Below, piece after piece: positions 16,152-24,551 of a DNA stretch of 41,744 bases (its first letter is position 1; each line of letters begins with the position of its first letter). The stretch lies in the NCBI GenBank assembly GCA_009781755.1, contig WQVD01000026.1, positions 1-41,744 on the forward strand, in the 5' to 3' direction. Source of the stretch: Defluviitaleaceae bacterium (lineage in GTDB: Bacteria; Bacillota; Clostridia; Lachnospirales; WQUN01). Under the pieces are notes generated by a model. That model ran no database searches. It was not told where the DNA came from and saw only the letters and a list, made by a program, of their open reading frames with translations. The translations under genes and the position numbers were made by a program.

Positions 16152-16232
16152 ATTTCCCGCGGAGGGAACTTTTTTTATATTTGTCGTTTAATAGCAGTGT
16201 AGTGCAAATTATTTTGCGAGGAGCGATTTGAA

Positions 16233-16940
16233 ATGAAAAAAATTATAATGATGTTGGGTGTTATTGCATTGGTGGCGCTAGGGCTGACCGGTTGCACGAA
16301 TGACGATTGTAATGACGACCAAGACGTAACGTTGGTTGGAAATGGCAGCGGTGCGGATTCAAGTGGAAACAGCGACATCGTAGTCATTGACGACGGCGAC
16401 GATGATTATGAAATTTGCAACCCCCCATATTTTTGTGCATTGCCTGATGATTATTTTTGCTGGTTGTGTGATTTTGACATTGACGACATCGACTTGGACG
16501 GTGGTTTTGGCTTCGGCGGCGACGATTGGGAGTGGGTAGACCCCACGGGCAACCCGGACGAAGGCTTGGTGGCACTGGTAACGCGGCTGCACGAAAACTT
16601 TGAAGCCGATTTTGTTCCCATGCGCTTCGACATGGAATTGACGGCGTACAACTTTGAACGTTATCTGATGATTGATTACATTGAAGGCGTGCGCGGCGTG
16701 ATATCAGAAGCGGTTATCAACGTGCACCCGCATGTAGTGGTGCTGATGGAAGTAGCGGACGGCATGGACGCATCCGCCATTGCCGCTCAAATTGAAGCGG
16801 CGGCCGACCCCACGCGTTGGATTTGCGTGCATGCAGAGGCATTTGACGTAGTAGCGCACGGCAATTACATCGTTTTTGTCATGTCGTGGCAGGACGTTGT
16901 GGACGGCGTAGTAGGCAATGTGCCTGTGATTCTTGGGTAA
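16233..16940 (+). CDS. acidic lipoprotein, DUF4358-like
   Basis: 235 residues. MKKIIMMLGVIALVALGLTGC is a lipoprotein signal with lipobox LTGC (Cys 21). Then comes a highly acidic, Gly/Asp- and Cys-containing region (residues 22-105: DDCNDDQD, ICNPPYFCALPDDYFCWLC, FDIDDIDLDGG), which could bind metal or simply act as a tether. The C-terminal part (about 110-235: ERYLMIDYIEGVRGVISEAV, VVVLMEVADGMDASAIAAQI, YIVFVMS) has the pattern of the DUF4358 lipoproteins of Clostridia, whose function is unknown. RBS GCGAGGAG is about 10 nt before ATG. It stands alone between two terminators. Confidence 0.75.
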   Translation: MKKIIMMLGVIALVALGLTGCTNDDCNDDQDVTLVGNGSGADSSGNSDIVVIDDGDDDYEICNPPYFCALPDDYFCWLCDFDIDDIDLDGGFGFGGDDWEWVDPTGNPDEGLVALVTRLHENFEADFVPMRFDMELTAYNFERYLMIDYIEGVRGVISEAVINVHPHVVVLMEVADGMDASAIAAQIEAAADPTRWICVHAEAFDVVAHGNYIVFVMSWQDVVDGVVGNVPVILG

Positions 16941-16976
16941 GAAGTGAAGATTTAAATTCGGAAATTGAAATTTTGC

Positions 16977-17011
16977 AAAAGGGGCGTTTTTGATTGTAAG
17001 CGCCCCTTTTT
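16977..17011 (+). terminator. terminator after the acidic lipoprotein gene
   Basis: AAAAGGGGCG / CGCCCCTTTTT with a 14-nt loop; a 10-bp perfect stem with T tract, 33 nt before the MBOAT start. Confidence 0.88.
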
Positions 17012-17043
17012 ATGCAAATAGTACGGCATGGGGAGTGCGATGT

Positions 17044-18438
17044 ATGGTCTTTTCGGGTTTGCCGTTTTTATATTTGTTTATGCCGGGTGTGTTACTGGTT
17101 TACTTCATCGCGCCCAAAAGGTATCGGAATTTTGTGCTGCTGGTGTTCAGTTTGGCGTTTTATTTTTTTGGCGAGCAATTTTATACGGTGCTGTTGCTGA
17201 TTTCTTCGGTTTCGGATTTTATTTTTAGTTTGTTGATTGAGAAATACCGCGGTACGGTTAAAGCGAAGGTGTTTTTGATTGCCGCTATCGTTGTTAGCTT
17301 GGCGATGCTGGGATTTTTTAAGTACATAGATTTTTTTATTGTAACGGCCAACTCGATTTTCGGTAGTGATATTGCTGTGTTGAACGTGCGGTTGCCGATA
17401 GGCATCAGTTTTTTCACGTTCCAAACGATGAGTTATACGATTGATGTGTACCGGGGGCGCGTGCGGGTGCAGGCGAATATCGTAACGTTTGCTACGTTTG
17501 TGTGCCTGTTTCCGCAGTTGGTGGCGGGGCCGATTGTGCGGTATTCGGACATTGCTGAGGAGCTGGAGAACCGCCAAGAGCGGCTGGCGGATATAGCCGC
17601 GGGGATACGGCGGTTTTGTTTGGGCTTGATGAAGAAAGTGATTATTGCCAATTCCATGGCTGAGTTGGTCGAATATTTTCGATATTCCGATGAACGTACC
17701 GTGTTGTTTTATTGGCTGTACGCGCTGGCGTTTACGTTTCAGATTTATTTCGATTTCTCGGGCTACAGCGACATGGCGATTGGCTTGGGGCGGATGTTTG
17801 GCTTCAAGTTCCCCGAGAATTTCAATTATCCGTACATTTCGCGCTCGATTACGGAATTTTGGCGGCGTTGGCACATGACGCTGGGCAATTGGTTCCGTGA
17901 TTATGTGTACATTCCGTTGGGTGGTAGGCGCGTGAAGCAGTCGCGCTGGATTTTTAACATCGCCGCTGTGTGGATGCTGACGGGGTTTTGGCATGGCGCG
18001 GATTGGAATTTTATCGTGTGGGGCTTGATGATGGCCGTGCTGCTGGTGGCCGAGAAATTCTTTATAACGAAGTGGCTGGAGCGAGCGTGGCGGTGGGTGG
18101 CGCATGTGTATACGATGGGCGTTGTCGTCATCAGCTTCGTCATCTTCAGCGGCGCGGGGATGCGCGGCGCTTGGACGGATTTGGCGGGAATGTTTGGCGC
18201 GGGCGGCATCCCGTTGGTGGGCACATTATCGTTGTATTACCTGCGCAGCTTCGCTCCCATGTTTGTGATTGCCGCGTTTTTATCCACGCCATTGGTGAAG
18301 CGGGTGGGGGATGGGCTGCTGGCGCGCAATTCAAAATGGACGCTGCTGGAACCGGTTTTAATCGCAGCGAGTTTAATTTTGGTAACGGCGAATTTGGTGG
18401 ACGGGTCGTTTAATCCGTTTATTTATTTTAGGTTTTAG
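17044..18438 (+). CDS. MBOAT-family O-acyltransferase (AlgI/DltB-like)
   Basis: 464 residues with about ten membrane segments. Family marks: LPIGISFFTFQTMSYTIDVYRGR, FPQLVAGPIVRY, IYFDFSGYSDMAIGLGRMFGFKFPENFNYPY (positions about 230-260, given by its ends), SITEFWRRWHMTLGNWFRDYVY, and the catalytic His in LTGFWHGADWNFIVWG. These enzymes move acyl groups across or at the membrane to sugars of exported polymers, as AlgI does for alginate. ATG 17044 is chosen for the GGGA before it and because upstream in-frame codons fall in the terminator hairpin. The following gene encodes the usual partner, an AlgJ/DHHW-type protein, 12 nt later. Confidence 0.93.
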   Translation: MVFSGLPFLYLFMPGVLLVYFIAPKRYRNFVLLVFSLAFYFFGEQFYTVLLLISSVSDFIFSLLIEKYRGTVKAKVFLIAAIVVSLAMLGFFKYIDFFIVTANSIFGSDIAVLNVRLPIGISFFTFQTMSYTIDVYRGRVRVQANIVTFATFVCLFPQLVAGPIVRYSDIAEELENRQERLADIAAGIRRFCLGLMKKVIIANSMAELVEYFRYSDERTVLFYWLYALAFTFQIYFDFSGYSDMAIGLGRMFGFKFPENFNYPYISRSITEFWRRWHMTLGNWFRDYVYIPLGGRRVKQSRWIFNIAAVWMLTGFWHGADWNFIVWGLMMAVLLVAEKFFITKWLERAWRWVAHVYTMGVVVISFVIFSGAGMRGAWTDLAGMFGAGGIPLVGTLSLYYLRSFAPMFVIAAFLSTPLVKRVGDGLLARNSKWTLLEPVLIAASLILVTANLVDGSFNPFIYFRF

Positions 18439-18450
18439 GGGGTGCGGCAG

Positions 18451-19590
18451 ATGGAAAAAATGCGGAATATAATGACATTGGTGGTGTTTATGGCCGTTAT
18501 TTTCGGCTTGTGTATCGCCTTCATCGCTGCACCCGAAACGCTGCGGTCGCAGGCAGAGCGGCGGTTATTGGCCCGTGCGCCGGAGTTAAGTGCCGCCACC
18601 GTACTGGACGGCGCATATATGTATACCCTAGACGAGTACATGCAGGATCAATTCCCCCTGCGCGAGGCGTTTCGTAGGGTCAATGCGGTGACGCGGTTGG
18701 CGCTGGGGCGGCGGGATAATAACGGATATTTCTTGGCGGAGGGGCATTTGTCGAGCTTAGAATTTCCGCTGAACGCCGAGGCTGTACATCGCAATGCTAT
18801 GCACTTGGACGCAATGGCGCGGCAGCTATTCGCAGGGTTGAATGTTTTCTACGCGGTGATTCCCGATAAGAATTATTTTCTTGCAGAGCAGAATGGATTC
18901 CCCGTGCTGGATTATTCAGAAATGATGCGCATCGTGCATCATCGGATGCAGGGGCATACCTACATTGACTTGTTCGGCGTGTTGTCGCTGGATGATTTTT
19001 ACCGCACGGATATCCATTGGCGGCAAGAAAACCTGCTGCCCGTGGCGGCGCAATTGGCGCAGTACATGGGCATCGAGTTGCCCCCGCACGACGGCCACAC
19101 CGCGCATACACTGTTCTCGTTCAGGGGTAGTTTCCACGGCCCCGCCGCGCTGCCCATTCGCCCCGACGAGTTGGTGTTCCTAACCAACCCATACACAGAA
19201 CATGCGATTGTCCGCGCATTGGTGGAGGAACATGGGCGGATTGATTTCTCGCGTTATATCACCATAAACGGTGAACGGCTGCCCTTGCAAGTATACATGC
19301 CCGAATTATTCGGCGGCATGGATAGTTACGACGTATTCCTAGCCGGCGCGCAAGCCATTGTGACCATCGAAGTACCCGACGCTACCACAGACCGCGAGTT
19401 GATTATCTTACGTGATTCGTTCGGCAGCAGCATTGCGCCGTTGTTATTGGGCGGGTACGCAAAAATCACGTTGGTGGATATCCGCTATGTAGCCACGCAT
19501 CACTTGCCTATGTTTATTGAAATTACAAACCAAGACATCCTATTTATGTACAGTACAATTATTCTTAACCAGCCGGGCTTATTTAGGTAG
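18451..19590 (+). CDS. DHHW (AlgJ/X-like SGNH) protein, partner of the MBOAT
   Basis: 379 residues: an N-terminal membrane anchor (about 5-28) then an extracytoplasmic SGNH-hydrolase-like domain. The catalytic Asp-His motif reads FYRTDIHWRQENLLPVA, the family's TDxHW signature. The serine block is ELIILRDSFGSSIAPLLL and is followed by KITLVDIRYV. Proteins of this kind complete O-acetylation of exopolysaccharides begun by the MBOAT. The ATG at 18451 is chosen for AGGGGG (18437-18442) 8 nt upstream; the GTG at 18442 would overlap that RBS. The target polymer is unknown; wall polymer or exopolysaccharide acetylation is likely. Confidence 0.9.
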   Translation: MEKMRNIMTLVVFMAVIFGLCIAFIAAPETLRSQAERRLLARAPELSAATVLDGAYMYTLDEYMQDQFPLREAFRRVNAVTRLALGRRDNNGYFLAEGHLSSLEFPLNAEAVHRNAMHLDAMARQLFAGLNVFYAVIPDKNYFLAEQNGFPVLDYSEMMRIVHHRMQGHTYIDLFGVLSLDDFYRTDIHWRQENLLPVAAQLAQYMGIELPPHDGHTAHTLFSFRGSFHGPAALPIRPDELVFLTNPYTEHAIVRALVEEHGRIDFSRYITINGERLPLQVYMPELFGGMDSYDVFLAGAQAIVTIEVPDATTDRELIILRDSFGSSIAPLLLGGYAKITLVDIRYVATHHLPMFIEITNQDILFMYSTIILNQPGLFR

Positions 19591-19596
19591 ATTTAA

Positions 19597-19639
19597 AAAA
19601 GCTGAAAACATTTCGTTAGGCGAAATGTTTTCAGCTTTT
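19597..19639. terminator. bidirectional terminator between DHHW gene and pyrG
   Basis: A perfect 19-bp stem: AAAAGCTGAAAACATTTCG, loop TTAGG, CGAAATGTTTTCAGCTTTT. A/T runs at both ends let it serve both converging transcripts. Confidence 0.92.
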
Positions 19640-19697
19640 GAACAAAATAATTCAATAAATAGAGAATTAAAATCAGAGGGTGACAATTGTGGATGTT

Positions 19698-21296
19698 TTA
19701 CGTATTGGCACGTATGCTTTGCGCGGCGGCGAGGAATGCCTCATACACTGGGCTGGGTCGCGTCAAGCGTGATTTAAATTCGGGGCAGAATTGCACGCCT
19801 ACGTACCAGGGGTGCGTGTCGCGCGGTAGTTCGATGGCTTCAACGTGGGTGCCGTCGGGGGAATGGCCCGTCAATAGGAGGCCATTTTTTGTTAGGGTTT
19901 TGCTTTGTTGGTTATCGACTTTGTAATTATGGCGGAAGCGTTCGCTGATTTGGGTTTGGCCGTAGGCCTGTGCCAGCAGAGACTCGGCAGAAAGCTTGAT
20001 GGTTTTGGCACCTTTGCGCATGGGCACAATAGTGGCTTTGGTGGGGGTGGGCTCGGTGGAGACGATTAGCGGCGTAGGGGTTTTGGGCTCAAATTCGATG
20101 CTGTTGGCGTCGGAAACGCTCGCTACGTTGTGAGCAAATTCGATGAAGGCGCAATGCATCCCCTGTCCGATGGCCAGTAGGGGTTTTTTATTTTCGCGGG
20201 CGTAACGGGCGGCGGCGATCAAGCCGGATGCACCGCGCTTGCCAAAACCTGCGGGTAAGAGAATGCCGTCCAAGTCTTGCAAGAGGCGGGCGGCGTTTTT
20301 GTCGTTCACTTTTTCTGCGTGTATCCAGTCAATTTCGACTTTGGCGTTGTGGGTGATGCCTGCGTGTTTGAGTGCTTCGGACACGCTCAGGTAGGCGTCG
20401 TGCATTTCTACATATTTACCAACCAGGCCGATGCGCAGGGTCGTAGTGCGGGGGCGGTGGACAAGCTCTGTCCATTCGGTCAAGTCAGGTGCGGGCGCAT
20501 CCAAACCCAGCCGCCGGCATACAACGCCGGCGAAATTTTCTTCTTCCAACATCAGGGGCACTTTGTATAGGCAGTCCGCGTCGCGGTTTTCGATGACGCA
20601 GTCGGTGCGGACGTGGCAAAATTGGGCGATTTTGGCCCGCATTTCATCTTTGAGGGGATATTGAGTGCGGCATACGAGAATATCGGGGCGGATGCCCAGC
20701 GAGCGCAACTCTTTGACTGAGTGCTGCGAGGGTTTGGTTTTGGGTTCGCCCGCGAAGTCGAGGAACGGCACGAGGGTAACGTGCACGAACATGGCGTTTT
20801 CGTAACCCACGTCGTCGCCGAACTGGCGGATGGCTTCTAAAAAGGGTAGGCTTTCAAAGTCGCCTACGGTACCGCCGACTTCGGATATGACAATTTGGGT
20901 TTGGTTGTTGTGGACGATGCGCGCTTTGATGGCATCTGTGATGTGGGGGATGATTTGGATGGTTTTACCCAAATACTTACCGCTGCGTTCAGCGTTTAAG
21001 ACTTCCCAATAGATACGGCCGGTGGAGACCGCGTTGGCTTGGGTCAGGCTTTCGTCAATGTAGCGCTCATAGTGGCCCAGGTCGAGGTCAACTTCGGTAC
21101 CGTCGTCGGTTATGTACACCTCGCCGTGTTGGTAGGGGCTAAGCAGACCCGGTTCCATATTAATGTAGGGGTCAAATTTTTGAATAGTAACGCGGTAGCC
21201 GCGTGCCTTTAACAACCGCCCCAATGACGCAGCGGTAATACCCTTGCCCAAGCCGGAACATACGCCCCCGGTCATGAAGATGTACTTGGTCTGCAT
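19698..21296 (-). CDS. pyrG: CTP synthase with degenerate glutaminase site
   Basis: 532 residues, full length. The N-terminal amidoligase domain is intact: GGVCSGLGKGITAASLGRLL, QHGEVYITDDGTEVDLDLGHYER (with the Mg-binding Asp of DLDLG), SEVGGTVGDFESLPFLEA, KTKPSQHSVKEL. The C-terminal glutaminase domain has lost key residues. The family's nucleophile motif GICLGMQ reads AIGQGMH here (Gly377 in place of Cys), the His of QFHPEF is Cys504 (QFCPEF), and the oxyanion loop PGGFG reads PAGFG. Only Glu506 of the triad remains. It should still make CTP from UTP with free ammonia, but glutamine use looks unlikely; this is inference. RBS GGGGGAA; promoter and palindromic leader upstream. Confidence 0.93.
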   Translation of the reverse strand: MQTKYIFMTGGVCSGLGKGITAASLGRLLKARGYRVTIQKFDPYINMEPGLLSPYQHGEVYITDDGTEVDLDLGHYERYIDESLTQANAVSTGRIYWEVLNAERSGKYLGKTIQIIPHITDAIKARIVHNNQTQIVISEVGGTVGDFESLPFLEAIRQFGDDVGYENAMFVHVTLVPFLDFAGEPKTKPSQHSVKELRSLGIRPDILVCRTQYPLKDEMRAKIAQFCHVRTDCVIENRDADCLYKVPLMLEEENFAGVVCRRLGLDAPAPDLTEWTELVHRPRTTTLRIGLVGKYVEMHDAYLSVSEALKHAGITHNAKVEIDWIHAEKVNDKNAARLLQDLDGILLPAGFGKRGASGLIAAARYARENKKPLLAIGQGMHCAFIEFAHNVASVSDANSIEFEPKTPTPLIVSTEPTPTKATIVPMRKGAKTIKLSAESLLAQAYGQTQISERFRHNYKVDNQQSKTLTKNGLLLTGHSPDGTHVEAIELPRDTHPWYVGVQFCPEFKSRLTRPSPVYEAFLAAAQSIRANT

Positions 21297-21319
21297 GATT
21301 ATTCCCCCAATAAATTACC

Positions 21320-21337
21320 CGTCCAAATATTTGGACG
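21320..21337. promoter_or_regulatory. perfect palindrome in the pyrG leader
   Basis: CGTCCAAATATTTGGACG is an 18-bp perfect palindrome beginning about 14 nt downstream of the pyrG -10 box and ending 24 nt before the start codon. It could be an operator or an RNA hairpin in the leader. No T tract follows. Confidence 0.45.
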
Positions 21338-21350
21338 AGCTATTGTTACA

Positions 21351-21379
21351 AGTATATGACAGTGCGTGGGGTGTGTCAA
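21351..21379 (-). promoter_or_regulatory. sigma-A promoter of pyrG
   Basis: On the minus strand: TTGACA (21379-21374), a 17-nt spacer, TATACT (21356-21351). The hexamers are near-consensus with ideal spacing. The predicted start does not carry the GGGC run used for reiterative-transcription control in Bacillus pyrG. Confidence 0.8.
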
Positions 21380-21446
21380 CGCGCTTATTTGGCAATAATG
21401 CAAGCAATTTTCCATAAAAAGGATGAGGATTTTGCGCGGTTTTTAC

Positions 21447-21566
21447 ATGAAAAAAATCCGATGGGTGATAATACTTGGCATGTTGCTGGCGTTGGTGGTT
21501 TTGGTGGGGTTGATTCATGTATTGAATGCGCCACCCGCTGCCGATCCCAGTGGATTATTTATCTAA
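21447..21566 (+). CDS. 39-residue predicted membrane peptide before spoVAA
   Basis: ATG 21447 to TAA 21564-21566. It begins MKKIRWVIILGMLLALVVLV, a basic start and one membrane span, and ends in a short Pro/Ala-rich tail PPAADPSGLFI. It lies 22 nt before spoVAA in the same direction. The evidence against it is the lack of a well-placed RBS: the nearest purine stretch, GGATGAGG, is about 18 nt away. It could be a small sporulation membrane protein or chance. Confidence 0.35.
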   Translation: MKKIRWVIILGMLLALVVLVGLIHVLNAPPAADPSGLFI

Positions 21567-21588
21567 TATTTCCCCAACGGAGTGAAGC

Positions 21589-22236
21589 ATGGATATTTAT
21601 ATCAAGCCCAAAAAAAAGGCCACATTAAGCGAGCGTAATATTATCAATGTGCAGGATGTGGCTGATGTGGTGTGCGCAGAAGCCCATGTAGTGAAAAAAA
21701 TCAACACGTTGGTTGTACGAGACATCATTAACGATGAAAACAAGAAGAACTACCTCGTGTCCGTGACCGACATCATCCAAACCATTATGCGCAAGTACCC
21801 GGATTACACCGTCAACAACGTGGGCGAAACGGACACATGGGTGCAGTATTCGGTTAAAAAAACGCGCGATTTGTCCGTGTGGAAGTGGACGAAAATCGCG
21901 TTTGTGTGCGTGGTTTTATTGGTTGGGTCGTCTACGGCGATTATGGCATTCCATACCGACGCGCAGATACCGGGGGTATTTGATAATTATTTTCGCCTAT
22001 TGACCGGTCGGGCAGAGGCCAATCCGCGCATCATCACCATCCCATATGCGATTGGCTTGGCCGTGGGCATCATCGCTTTCTACAATCATTTCATGGGCAA
22101 AAAAATCACCGACGACCCTACACCTGTTGAAGTGGAAATGGAACTGTACGAAACCCATGTGACCCAAACGATGGTGGACTTGATGGAAATCCGAGAGAAA
22201 AAGATAGGCAAATTGCCGCAGGATGATAAACAATGA
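21589..22236 (+). CDS. spoVAA: stage V sporulation protein AA
   Basis: 215 residues. The N-terminal soluble domain (YIKPKKKATLSERNIINVQDVADVV; then TDIIQTIMRKYPDYTVNNVGETD) and two membrane segments (about residues 103-122 and 145-165) match SpoVAA, of about 206 residues in Bacillus. It belongs to the SpoVA apparatus that moves Ca-dipicolinic acid across the inner forespore membrane during sporulation and germination. RBS GGAG before ATG. It overlaps spoVAB by 4 nt, so the two are coupled. Expression in the forespore under sigma-G is expected from the family, but I did not identify a clear sigma-G promoter here. Confidence 0.88.
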   Translation: MDIYIKPKKKATLSERNIINVQDVADVVCAEAHVVKKINTLVVRDIINDENKKNYLVSVTDIIQTIMRKYPDYTVNNVGETDTWVQYSVKKTRDLSVWKWTKIAFVCVVLLVGSSTAIMAFHTDAQIPGVFDNYFRLLTGRAEANPRIITIPYAIGLAVGIIAFYNHFMGKKITDDPTPVEVEMELYETHVTQTMVDLMEIREKKIGKLPQDDKQ

Positions 22237-22664
22237 CCGTTTTTAATCATGCGTTGGTTATGCTCATTGGCTTCGCGTCGGGAGTGCTGGTGAGCGGGGC
22301 GGTTTTCGCTTTTATCACGATTGTGGGGGTTGTGCCGCGGCTGGCGCAAAAAACGAATTCTACGCGCTATATCAAGGTGTACGAAGCGGCCATCATGGCC
22401 GGGGGGCTGGTGGGGTTAGTATTTAGCTTCTTCGCCCCGGCGGGGAATTGGGGATATTGGTTGTTGCCCGTCATCGGCATGGCGGCGGGGATTTTTTATG
22501 GCTGTATGGCCATGTCGCTGGCCGAAGTATTAAACGTGATTCCGATATTGGCGCGGCGCGCGCGCTTGCAACGGGGGATGTTCTTTTTGGTGATGTCCAT
22601 CGCCATTGGCAAGATGATTGGCGCATTGCTGTATTTTTTGGTACCGGGATTTTTCACCCATTAA
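22233..22664 (+). CDS. spoVAB: stage V sporulation protein AB
   Basis: 143 residues, four predicted membrane segments, length and gene position matching SpoVAB. Conserved-looking stretches are GFASGVLVSGAVFAFITIVGVVPRL (residues about 13-37), YIKVYEAAIMAGGLVG and MSLAEVLNVIPILARR. Its start overlaps the spoVAA stop and spoVAC follows 12 nt later. Its specific biochemical role within SpoVA is not known. Confidence 0.88.
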   Translation: MTVFNHALVMLIGFASGVLVSGAVFAFITIVGVVPRLAQKTNSTRYIKVYEAAIMAGGLVGLVFSFFAPAGNWGYWLLPVIGMAAGIFYGCMAMSLAEVLNVIPILARRARLQRGMFFLVMSIAIGKMIGALLYFLVPGFFTH

Positions 22665-22676
22665 CAGGAGGACAAA

Positions 22677-23117
22677 ATGACAAAATCCGATTATACAAAC
22701 CTAGTTAAGCAATACTCGCCCGGCAGCAAAATCGCGCAGAACTGCCTTCGTGCATTTGTAGTGGGGGGTGCGATTTGCGTGGTGGGGCAGTTGATTATGA
22801 ATGTGCTGTTGGCGGGGGGTATGGTGCGCGATGATGCGTCGTTGTTGACGGCATGTGCTTTGATTATCATTGCCATTGTTTTGACCGCCATGGGCACGTA
22901 CAGCAAGATTGGCAAATTTGCGGGTGCAGGGTCGGCGGTGCCTATTACGGGCTTTGCCAACGCCATCACAGCACCTGCAATCGAATATAAAAAAGAAGGC
23001 TTAGTAATGGGTGTTGGCGCAAAGCTGTTTATCGTTGCCGGGCCGGTGCTGGTGTATGGGGCGATGGCATCGGTGGTGGTGGGGATATTTTATTATCTGT
23101 TTGGCGGGGGGCGCTAA
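22677..23117 (+). CDS. spoVAC: stage V sporulation protein AC
   Basis: 146 residues with several membrane segments; family motifs YCRAF-type LRAFVVGGAICVVGQL and GAGSAVPITGFANAITAPAIEYKKEG. In Bacillus SpoVAC behaves as a mechanosensitive channel for dipicolinic acid release. RBS ACAGGAGGACAAA directly precedes ATG. Its last base is the first base of the spoVAD start. Confidence 0.94.
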   Translation: MTKSDYTNLVKQYSPGSKIAQNCLRAFVVGGAICVVGQLIMNVLLAGGMVRDDASLLTACALIIIAIVLTAMGTYSKIGKFAGAGSAVPITGFANAITAPAIEYKKEGLVMGVGAKLFIVAGPVLVYGAMASVVVGIFYYLFGGGR

Positions 23118-24172
23118 TGAAAAAAATAATGGGAAAACAAACCGTGCGATTCGCCAATCCGCCCACGGTACTGGCTGCGGCAAGCATTGTAGGCCCCAAG
23201 GAAGGGGAGGGGCCACTAAGCGAATATTTCGATCAAATCGCGCCGGACATAACCTTCGGAACCGACAGTTGGGAGAAGGCCGAAAGTCAGTTGGTGAGTG
23301 ACACTATTCAACTGGCGGTGCAAAAAGCGAAATTGCGCATGGACGACATCGGCTTCATCCTAGCCGGGGATTTGTTGAACCAAAGCAGCGGCTCGAATTA
23401 CGGTATCCGTGCGTGCGAGCGGCCATTTTTCGGCCTGTATGGGGCGTGTTCGGCCATTGGCGAGGGCATGGCACTGGGTGCGATGTTGCTGGACGGTGGT
23501 TTCGCGCAGTACGTGCTGGCCAACGCATCCAGCCATTATTGCGGCGCGGAGAAAACCTTCCGCTTTCCGTTGGAACTGGGGACGCAGCGCACTCCCACCG
23601 CGTCGTGGACGGTCACGGGCGATGGTGCGGTCGTGCTGGCGGCGCAGGGCAACGGCCCCTTTGTTACCGCTGTTACCGCCGGTTCAATCGTGGACATGGG
23701 CGTGACCGACGCATCCAATATGGGCGCGGCCATGGCACCCGCGGCTGCCGCTGTCATCACCGCACACTTACGCGACCGCAACTTGAATGCGGATTATTTT
23801 GATGCCATCGTCACCGGCGACTTGGGTCAAGTAGGTGCCGACTTGCTCATGGCACTGCTGCGCGAGGAAAAAATCGACATTGCCAAGCAATACGACGACT
23901 GCGGCCTGCTCATCTACGACCGCGAAAAACAAGACGTACACGCCGGGGGCAGCGGCTGCGGTTGCGCGGCAGTGACCTTTGCGTCCTACCTTTTGCCCCA
24001 ATTACAAACGAAAAAAATCAACCGTTTACTCTTCATTCCCACCGGCGCGCTACACAACGTGGCCAGCATCCAACAAGGCGAAACCATCCCCGCCATCGCC
24101 CACGCCATCGCCATCGAAAACAGGGTGCCCGCAAGCGATCCGCCATCATCCACAAAAGGAGCACAATCATGA
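23117..24172 (+). CDS. spoVAD: stage V sporulation protein AD
   Basis: 351 residues, thiolase-like fold. The block GLYGACSAIGEGMALGAMLL carries the Cys equivalent to the thiolase nucleophile; GDGAVVLAAQG, SGCGCAAV and the C-terminal PTGALH are also typical. SpoVAD binds dipicolinic acid directly on the forespore membrane surface in Bacillus. The start overlaps the spoVAC stop and the stop overlaps the spoVAE start (ATGA), so the operon is tightly coupled. Confidence 0.95.
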   Translation: MKKIMGKQTVRFANPPTVLAAASIVGPKEGEGPLSEYFDQIAPDITFGTDSWEKAESQLVSDTIQLAVQKAKLRMDDIGFILAGDLLNQSSGSNYGIRACERPFFGLYGACSAIGEGMALGAMLLDGGFAQYVLANASSHYCGAEKTFRFPLELGTQRTPTASWTVTGDGAVVLAAQGNGPFVTAVTAGSIVDMGVTDASNMGAAMAPAAAAVITAHLRDRNLNADYFDAIVTGDLGQVGADLLMALLREEKIDIAKQYDDCGLLIYDREKQDVHAGGSGCGCAAVTFASYLLPQLQTKKINRLLFIPTGALHNVASIQQGETIPAIAHAIAIENRVPASDPPSSTKGAQS

Positions 24173-24531
24173 CAATTTTATGGGCATTTATCATCGGCGG
24201 CCTCATCTGCGTAGCAGGGCAGCTGTTAATCGACTTAACGCAACTGACCCCCGCCCGCATCTTAGTTATTTTCGTAGTAGCGGGCTGCTTGCTAAGCGGC
24301 ATGGGGTTATATCAATGGCTCGTAGACTTGGCGGGCGCAGGCGCGTTGGTGCCGCTACCGGGCTTCGGCCACGTACTGGCGCAAGGTGTAAAAAAGGCCA
24401 TTGACGAACGCGGCTGGATTGGGATATTTACCGGCGGCTTCGCAGCCATGGCGGGCGGCGTGACCGTAGCGATCGTATTCGGCTACATTGCCGCACTGGT
24501 GACAAAACCCAGTGGCAGTGCCGCAATGTAG
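24169..24531 (+). CDS. spoVAE: stage V sporulation protein AE (AEb type)
   Basis: 120 residues, four membrane segments. AFIIGGLICVAGQLLIDLT and GAGALVPLPGFGHVLAQGVKKA are the AC/AEb family motifs and resemble those of spoVAC, its paralogue. RBS AAAGGAG lies in the 3' end of spoVAD; ATG 24169 overlaps the spoVAD stop. This is the last spoVA gene here: no spoVAEa or spoVAF follows, unlike the seven-gene Bacillus operon. Confidence 0.93.
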   Translation: MTILWAFIIGGLICVAGQLLIDLTQLTPARILVIFVVAGCLLSGMGLYQWLVDLAGAGALVPLPGFGHVLAQGVKKAIDERGWIGIFTGGFAAMAGGVTVAIVFGYIAALVTKPSGSAAM

Positions 24532-24551
24532 CGTACTCTGCGTATTTTTTA

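Noticed and set aside
21300-21360. PyrG control by reiterative GGGC initiation as in Bacillus
   Set aside because: The predicted start region after TATACT has no GGGC run.
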